Of a stretch of 8,618 bases of DNA, positions 6,164 to 8,618 are shown one piece after another. Each line of letters starts with the position of its first letter. The first letter of the stretch is position 1. The notes beneath the pieces are model-generated. The model made no database searches. It was not told where the DNA came from and worked only from the letters and a program-made list of their open reading frames with translations. The DNA comes from Spirochaetia bacterium (lineage in GTDB: Bacteria; Spirochaetota; Spirochaetia; Treponematales; Breznakiellaceae), in contig BNUR01000126.1 in assembly GCA_025997495.1 (NCBI GenBank), forward strand, positions 1 to 8,618, in the 5' to 3' direction. The position numbers and the translations under genes are program-made.

Positions 6164-6204
6164 ATAATCTGCGGCTTGCCTGTATAAAGACAGCCGCAGA
6201 TTAT
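6164..6204. terminator. Perfect 13-bp GC-rich hairpin after the YbjQ-like lipoprotein gene
   Basis: ATAATCTGCGGCT (6164-6176) pairs with AGCCGCAGATTAT (6192-6204) around a 15-nt loop. The stem lies 16 nt past the lipoprotein stop (6221) on the minus strand, so it probably ends that transcript before the DMT operon. The T-run (TTTTTT, 6204-6209) follows the stem on the plus strand, so classical intrinsic termination would be strongest for plus-strand transcription. On the minus strand the stem is preceded by A-rich sequence and followed by CCCTG. Confidence 0.6.
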
Positions 6205-6220
6205 TTTTTCACCAGCGTCC

Positions 6221-6673
6221 CTATCTAAAAACGCCAAAGCCATTGTTCGTTACGGGCACCGCAACCGCCGTAGTGTATTTTATGGCAAGAGCGGAACCGG
6301 TAAATGTCACCTCACCGGACGAAGCTTTTCCCTCGATGCCAATGTTCACATTTGTTATCCCGTGTGCACCCAATTTTTGCGCCTCTTTGAGCAATAAGCC
6401 GTAGACATCCGCGCTCTCGCCTTTTTTCGCGGTTGTAGTGACAAAGACCAGTTCCAATGGTTCATAGTCTTTTACCGCAATCGCGGCATTGGCATTGCCC
6501 TGCAAACTTGGCAAAACGGTCATGCCCATGCCGATGTAATCCTCTCCCATGCCGACTAATTCCCGCCCCATGTCGGTGATTCCCCGCCTTACTGTGGAAG
6601 CGCACCCCGACAGGCTGCTAAGGACAAGCAAGACCGCTACTCCGCCAATAAACAGCTTTTTCTTCTTAGTCAT
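6221..6673 (-). CDS. Putative lipoprotein with a YbjQ-like (heavy-metal-binding type) domain
   Basis: 150 residues from the chosen start. The N-terminus has a basic stretch (KKKK), a hydrophobic core and lipobox L21-S-G-C24, giving lipidation at Cys24. After a Met/Gly-rich linker (34-52) comes a compact domain: VYGLLLKEAQKLGAHGITNV (90-109), then GEVTFTGSALAIKYTTAV (120-137). The helix with a KLGA-x-x-I-x-N-V turn, followed by a Gly-rich strand and a final A-x-A-I-K strand, resembles YbjQ/UPF0145-type domains. These are named 'heavy-metal-binding' on thin evidence, so the function is open. The start at 6673 is chosen because GGAG lies seven bases before it; the in-frame ATG at 6712 has no such site. 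Candidate promoter signals lie upstream at 6799-6827 and 6939-7001. Confidence 0.82.
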   Translation of the reverse strand: MTKKKKLFIGGVAVLLVLSSLSGCASTVRRGITDMGRELVGMGEDYIGMGMTVLPSLQGNANAAIAVKDYEPLELVFVTTTAKKGESADVYGLLLKEAQKLGAHGITNVNIGIEGKASSGEVTFTGSALAIKYTTAVAVPVTNNGFGVFR

Positions 6674-6798
6674 GATAGACTCCTTCCCTTGCCCATCGGC
6701 AAGGTTTACCATATAGATTCATTTACACTCATACGAGGTAAAAGACCACAAAGAATGTTAAGCTCATTTATGATTCATTTCCTTGTGATAGTTACAAA

Positions 6799-6827
6799 GT
6801 AATATGAGGGTATAAACTGCTTATCAA
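6799..6827 (-). promoter_or_regulatory. Candidate promoter of the YbjQ-like lipoprotein, within repeat copy 2
   Basis: On the minus strand TTGATA (6822-6827) and TATTAC (6799-6804) are 17 bp apart, giving a start near 6792 and a leader of about 119 nt to the ATG at 6673. The same arrangement, with a different -10 (TAGTAT), occurs in repeat copy 1, which supports a functional promoter module. Confidence 0.45.
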
Positions 6828-6855
6828 CAAACCATCAATTTTTTATCAACTTTTC
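6813..6855. repeat. 43-bp intergenic element, copy 2
   Basis: Matches 2618-2660 at 39 of 43 positions. Similarity fades at both ends, except that CATAnTA at the -10 region is kept outside the core. It again has two TTATCAAC words 22 bp apart and an 11-bp beat of GTTGATAA-type units on the minus strand. It lies upstream of the lipoprotein starting at 6673. Confidence 0.8.
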
Positions 6856-6937
6856 AGGATTTTGGCTGTTCCATTTACAACCTTATCTACCATGTATGTA
6901 TAATTTCCGGATTCCTAAGTACCAAATCTATCTCTTT

Positions 6938-6953
6938 TATCATATGTATGATA
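6938..6953. promoter_or_regulatory. AT-rich palindrome
   Basis: TATCATA and TATGATA form a perfect 7-bp inverted repeat around TG. It lies about 31 bp downstream (minus-strand sense) of the paired 11-bp repeats. It includes the hexamer TATCAT (minus strand, 6948-6953), which could serve as a -10. It is either a regulator half-site pair or simply the -10 region of a second lipoprotein promoter. Confidence 0.35.
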
Positions 6954-6979
6954 CAATACCTCTCTAAATATTTTGGGTA

Positions 6980-7001
6980 GAAATTATAAACAATTTATAA
7001 A
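6980..7001 (-). promoter_or_regulatory. Paired 11-bp direct repeats, candidate response-regulator box
   Basis: Minus-strand units TTTATAAATTG (6991-7001) and TTTATAATTTC (6980-6990) abut at exactly 11 bp. The first unit is identical to the middle unit at 7367-7377, and 16 bases (TTATAAATTGTTTATA) are shared between the two sites. Tandem 11-bp half-sites are the known geometry of OmpR/PhoB-family regulators, one of which is encoded just upstream. The box lies far (about 310 bp) above the lipoprotein start. Confidence 0.5.
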
Positions 7002-7014
7002 ATGAAGGCGCAGA

Positions 7015-7040
7015 TAAATAGCCGCGTAAGCGGCTGTTTA
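7015..7040. terminator. Hairpin after the 74-residue gene, probable weak terminator
   Basis: TAAATAGCCGC (7015-7025) pairs with GCGGCTGTTTA (7030-7040), with one G-T wobble and a GTAA loop. It lies 17 nt beyond the small gene's stop at 7057 on the minus strand. The U-rich part lies inside the stem rather than after it, so read-through into the lipoprotein gene is possible. Confidence 0.5.
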
Positions 7041-7056
7041 TAGGATTGTTTTGCCC

Positions 7057-7281
7057 CTATGCCTGGACATTCACTGTCTGACCAAGCATAGGGTCCTGAA
7101 TTTGAGCAGCCGCAGCGGATTGCCGCGCAACCTCGCCCGGTTTTTGCGTTTCGGCGCGTTCCTGTACGGCGGTCTCTGTTTTTTCCTCGGCGGCGCTGCC
7201 TTCAATCGCTTGACCTGCGTTTTGGTGGTTTACCGCGATTGGCGGATTTACCGAAGCCGGTAAATGGTTCTGAATGGTCAT
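7057..7281 (-). CDS. Small 74-residue low-complexity protein, unknown function
   Basis: The start at 7281 is fixed by AAGGAG about eight bases upstream; an in-frame ATG six codons earlier would absorb that site. The protein is hydrophilic, rich in Ala, Gln and Glu, with no membrane span, signal peptide or cysteine. It ends in AAAAQIQDPMLGQTVNVQA (56-74). The D-P-x-L-G-Q-x-V-x-V tail loosely recalls the C-terminus of small YjfB-like putative motility proteins, but the rest does not obviously match, so I give this little weight. The gene has its own perfect TATAAT and a triple 11-bp repeat upstream. It lies directly downstream of the response regulator, which makes it a likely target. Confidence 0.68.
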   Translation of the reverse strand: MTIQNHLPASVNPPIAVNHQNAGQAIEGSAAEEKTETAVQERAETQKPGEVARQSAAAAQIQDPMLGQTVNVQA

Positions 7282-7325
7282 AATGATTCTCCTTTTCAAG
7301 TTGGCTAAATGAACATATCTTTAGT

Positions 7326-7331
7326 ATTATA
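7326..7331 (-). promoter_or_regulatory. -10 element of the 74-residue gene
   Basis: A perfect TATAAT on the minus strand puts transcription start near 7319 and gives a leader of about 38 nt. The -35 region is poor: TTGCCA at 7346-7351 is only 14 bp away, and the hexamer at 17 bp spacing is CTATTG. A strong -10 with a weak -35 below tandem repeats is the usual form of an activator-dependent promoter. Confidence 0.6.
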
Positions 7332-7355
7332 TGTTTCTGCTATTTTGGCAATAGA

Positions 7356-7388
7356 CTAAGTATAAACAATTTATAAACAATTTCTAAA
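7356..7388 (-). promoter_or_regulatory. Triple 11-bp direct repeat, candidate response-regulator operator
   Basis: Minus-strand units TTTAGAAATTG (7378-7388), TTTATAAATTG (7367-7377) and TTTATACTTAG (7356-7366) are perfectly phased at 11 bp. The block begins 17 nt after the response-regulator stop and ends about 24 bp above the -10 at 7331, with the best-conserved TTTATA 29 bp above it. That is a position suited to activation by an OmpR/PhoB-family protein. It shares 16 consecutive bases with the box at 6980-7001. Confidence 0.6.
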
Positions 7389-7404
7389 TTCCGGCAAAGC
7401 AGCC

Positions 7405-8112
7405 TCACTTATTAAACCGGTATCCCGCGCCCCAGACCGTATCAATATATTGGGGATTGCGGCTGTCCGCTTCTATTTTTTCCCGGATGCGGTTGATATG
7501 CACGGTAACGGTAGCGGTGTCTCCTATATAGTCATGTCCCCAGATCTGCTCGAAAAGCGTATTCTTCGAAAAAACAATATTTGGATTTTTAACAAGAAAC
7601 AACAACAGTTCAAATTCCCTGTTGGTGAATTTTACCTCGTCTCCCCTGACAAAGACTTTGTACGCCTGCGCCAGTATCATCAAATCGCCGACAACAATTT
7701 TATCCCCCTCTTGATCCGGGGTTTTTTCGATTTTATTTCCGTTGGTCAGCCGCTCATACCGGGCAAGATGGGATTTTACCCGCGCCACAAGCTCAAGTAT
7801 TTCAAAGGGCTTCGTTATGTAATCATCCGCCCCGAAACCAAGCCCCCGGATTTTGTCTACCGAATCTGTTTTCGCGGTTACCAGTAATATGGGTGCGCTT
7901 ACGGTGTCACGTATTTCCCTGCAAAGTTCAAACCCGTTTTTTCCGGGCATCATCACGTCGAGCAGCAGCAGATCGTATTGGTTTGCCTGTATCATTTCAA
8001 GCGCCACTATGCCGTCTGCCGCAATATCCGCCTCAAACCCGTTAATGCTCAAATAGTCTTTTTCGATGACAGCTATTTCCGCATCGTCTTCCGCTATCAG
8101 GATACGCTTCAC
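7405..8112 (-). CDS. OmpR/PhoB-family two-component response regulator
   Basis: 235 residues. The receiver domain (1-118) has the acidic pocket E8-D9-D10, phosphoacceptor Asp52 in LLLLDVMMPGKNGFEL, Thr79 in LLVTAK and Lys101 in YITKPF. A linker of about 20 residues leads to the winged-helix DNA-binding domain (about 135-235), with KFTNREFELLLFLVKNP, the recognition helix VTVHINRIREKIE, and the wing hairpin YIDTVWGAGYRF at the C-terminus. The start is GTG, overlapping the kinase stop (GTGA, 8109-8112) with AAGGAG about eight bases upstream, so kinase and regulator are coupled. The family binds tandem 11-bp repeats, and such repeats occur at 7356-7388 and 6980-7001. The inducing signal cannot be told because the sensor part of the kinase is outside the window. 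Confidence 0.96.
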   Translation of the reverse strand: MKRILIAEDDAEIAVIEKDYLSINGFEADIAADGIVALEMIQANQYDLLLLDVMMPGKNGFELCREIRDTVSAPILLVTAKTDSVDKIRGLGFGADDYITKPFEILELVARVKSHLARYERLTNGNKIEKTPDQEGDKIVVGDLMILAQAYKVFVRGDEVKFTNREFELLLFLVKNPNIVFSKNTLFEQIWGHDYIGDTATVTVHINRIREKIEADSRNPQYIDTVWGAGYRFNK

Positions 8113-8618
8113 GATTCATTCTCCTTTTTCATCGGTAGTGTAATAGTGATCGCCAGGCCGTTTTGGTTCTCGGCGGAGATGCTTCCATTATGCGCAATCA
8201 CAATGTTTTTGGCAATCGCAAGCCCCAGCCCACTTCCCTCGGCATAGTTATTTCGTGACTCATCCCCCCGGTAAAAGCTTTCAAACAAATGGGAAAACTG
8301 CTTTTCCGGTACGCCGGCTCCGTCATCCTGTATTCTGATGACGAGTTTGCCCGTTTCCCGTTCCGGGAGCACCGTAACGGTAATGTTTATGGGCCTGCCC
8401 GGATTATATTTTACGCTGTTATCAAGTATATTGGTAATCACCCTGGTCATTTGTTCCGTGTCCAGAAGAACCTGTTCGCCGGTACAGGAGCTGTTCAGCG
8501 TAAGGGCGGCGTTATTTTTTTTCAAATCATATTCAAGGGAATCCAGCACCGTGACCATATATTTCTGAATGGGCACCGGCTTAAACTGAAAGGGAAGATT
8601 GCCGGTTTCAAGTTTGGA
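8109..8618 (-). CDS. Sensor histidine kinase, C-terminal part (N-terminus beyond window)
   Basis: 169 residues are visible and the frame stays open to the right edge. The visible N-terminus, SKLETGNLPFQFKPVPIQKY, is the end of the dimerisation (HisKA) helix pair and its link to the ATP-binding domain; the phospho-His H-box and the sensor are out of view. The HATPase_c domain shows the N box (QMTRVITNILDNSVKYNP), G1 (DDGAGVP), F box (FESFYRGD) and G2 (GSGLGLAIAKNIV), so catalysis looks intact. A GTG at 8574-8576 is an internal Val codon in this open frame, not a start. It phosphorylates the adjacent response regulator, whose GTG start overlaps its TGA stop. Confidence 0.95.
   Translation of the reverse strand, partial: SKLETGNLPFQFKPVPIQKYMVTVLDSLEYDLKKNNAALTLNSSCTGEQVLLDTEQMTRVITNILDNSVKYNPGRPINITVTVLPERETGKLVIRIQDDGAGVPEKQFSHLFESFYRGDESRNNYAEGSGLGLAIAKNIVIAHNGSISAENQNGLAITITLPMKKENES

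Larger units (their letters stand above)
6674..7056. other. 383-bp gene-free interval with several regulatory-looking elements
   Basis: No coding frame with a ribosome site was found here on either strand. From the lipoprotein end upward it holds about 120 bp of unremarkable leader, the 43-bp repeat copy 2 with a promoter-like sequence (6799-6855), an AT-rich palindrome (6938-6953), paired 11-bp repeats (6980-7001) and a hairpin (7015-7040) below the small 74-residue gene. The stretch 6856-6937 shows nothing I can name. Confidence 0.7.

Noticed and set aside
7356..7388. CRISPR array or tandem-repeat locus at the phased repeats
   Set aside because: Units are 11 bp and abut without spacers, and there are only three; this is operator-like, not CRISPR.
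7450..7887. Plus-strand open frame of 145 codons opposite the response regulator
   Set aside because: It is antisense to a strongly conserved receiver and DNA-binding domain, with no ribosome site; a shadow of codon bias in the real gene.
8338..8568. Plus-strand open frame opposite the histidine kinase
   Set aside because: It is antisense to the HATPase domain motifs and shows no protein-like features of its own.

Overview
The window is a bacterial chromosomal segment with short intergenic gaps, purine-rich Shine-Dalgarno sites (GGAGG or AAGGAG) before most starts, and overlapping starts and stops. The RelQ/RelP-type small alarmone synthetase, the thiol (Cys) glutathione peroxidase and the small lipoproteins would suit a Firmicute or a gut or termite-gut spirochaete such as Treponema. 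Nothing here settles which; the assignment is inference. Composition is mixed by eye: the right end (two-component genes) and the first membrane gene look richer in GC than the MFS/alarmone block.

Left block (+ strand, about 145-2541): a promoter with a TetR-type palindrome at its start site precedes two paralogous multi-pass membrane proteins of unknown function, followed by a TetR/AcrR-family regulator. This looks like a self-regulated three-gene operon. A short CDS start at 1-56 points the other way and leaves the window.

Middle block (- strand, 6116 down to 2736): five tightly packed genes read right to left. They are a five-TM EamA/DMT-type small transporter, a lipoprotein with a possible permuted papain-like (NlpC/P60-LRAT) His/Cys pair, an MFS transporter, a small alarmone (ppGpp) synthetase and a 2-Cys glutathione peroxidase. 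Gaps of 22, 1 and 11 nt and a 4-nt overlap support one transcript that joins a stringent-response enzyme, a peroxide-removing enzyme and envelope functions.

Right block (- strand, 8618 down to 6221): a truncated sensor histidine kinase overlaps its OmpR/PhoB-family response regulator (GTGA junction). Next come a 74-residue low-complexity protein and a YbjQ-like lipoprotein. The gaps carry tandem 11-bp direct repeats, the usual geometry of OmpR/PhoB-family operators, in front of both small genes. This suggests the two-component system controls its immediate neighbours.

The non-coding DNA holds the most unexpected signal. A 43-bp element occurs twice about 4.2 kb apart (2618-2660 and 6813-6855; 39 of 43 identical). 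It is phased at 11 bp and contains a promoter-like TTGATA-17-TAnTAn on the minus strand. One copy sits before the YbjQ-like lipoprotein. The other sits between convergent genes, where it would fire antisense to the TetR gene. No CRISPR array, rRNA, tRNA or insertion sequence was seen.
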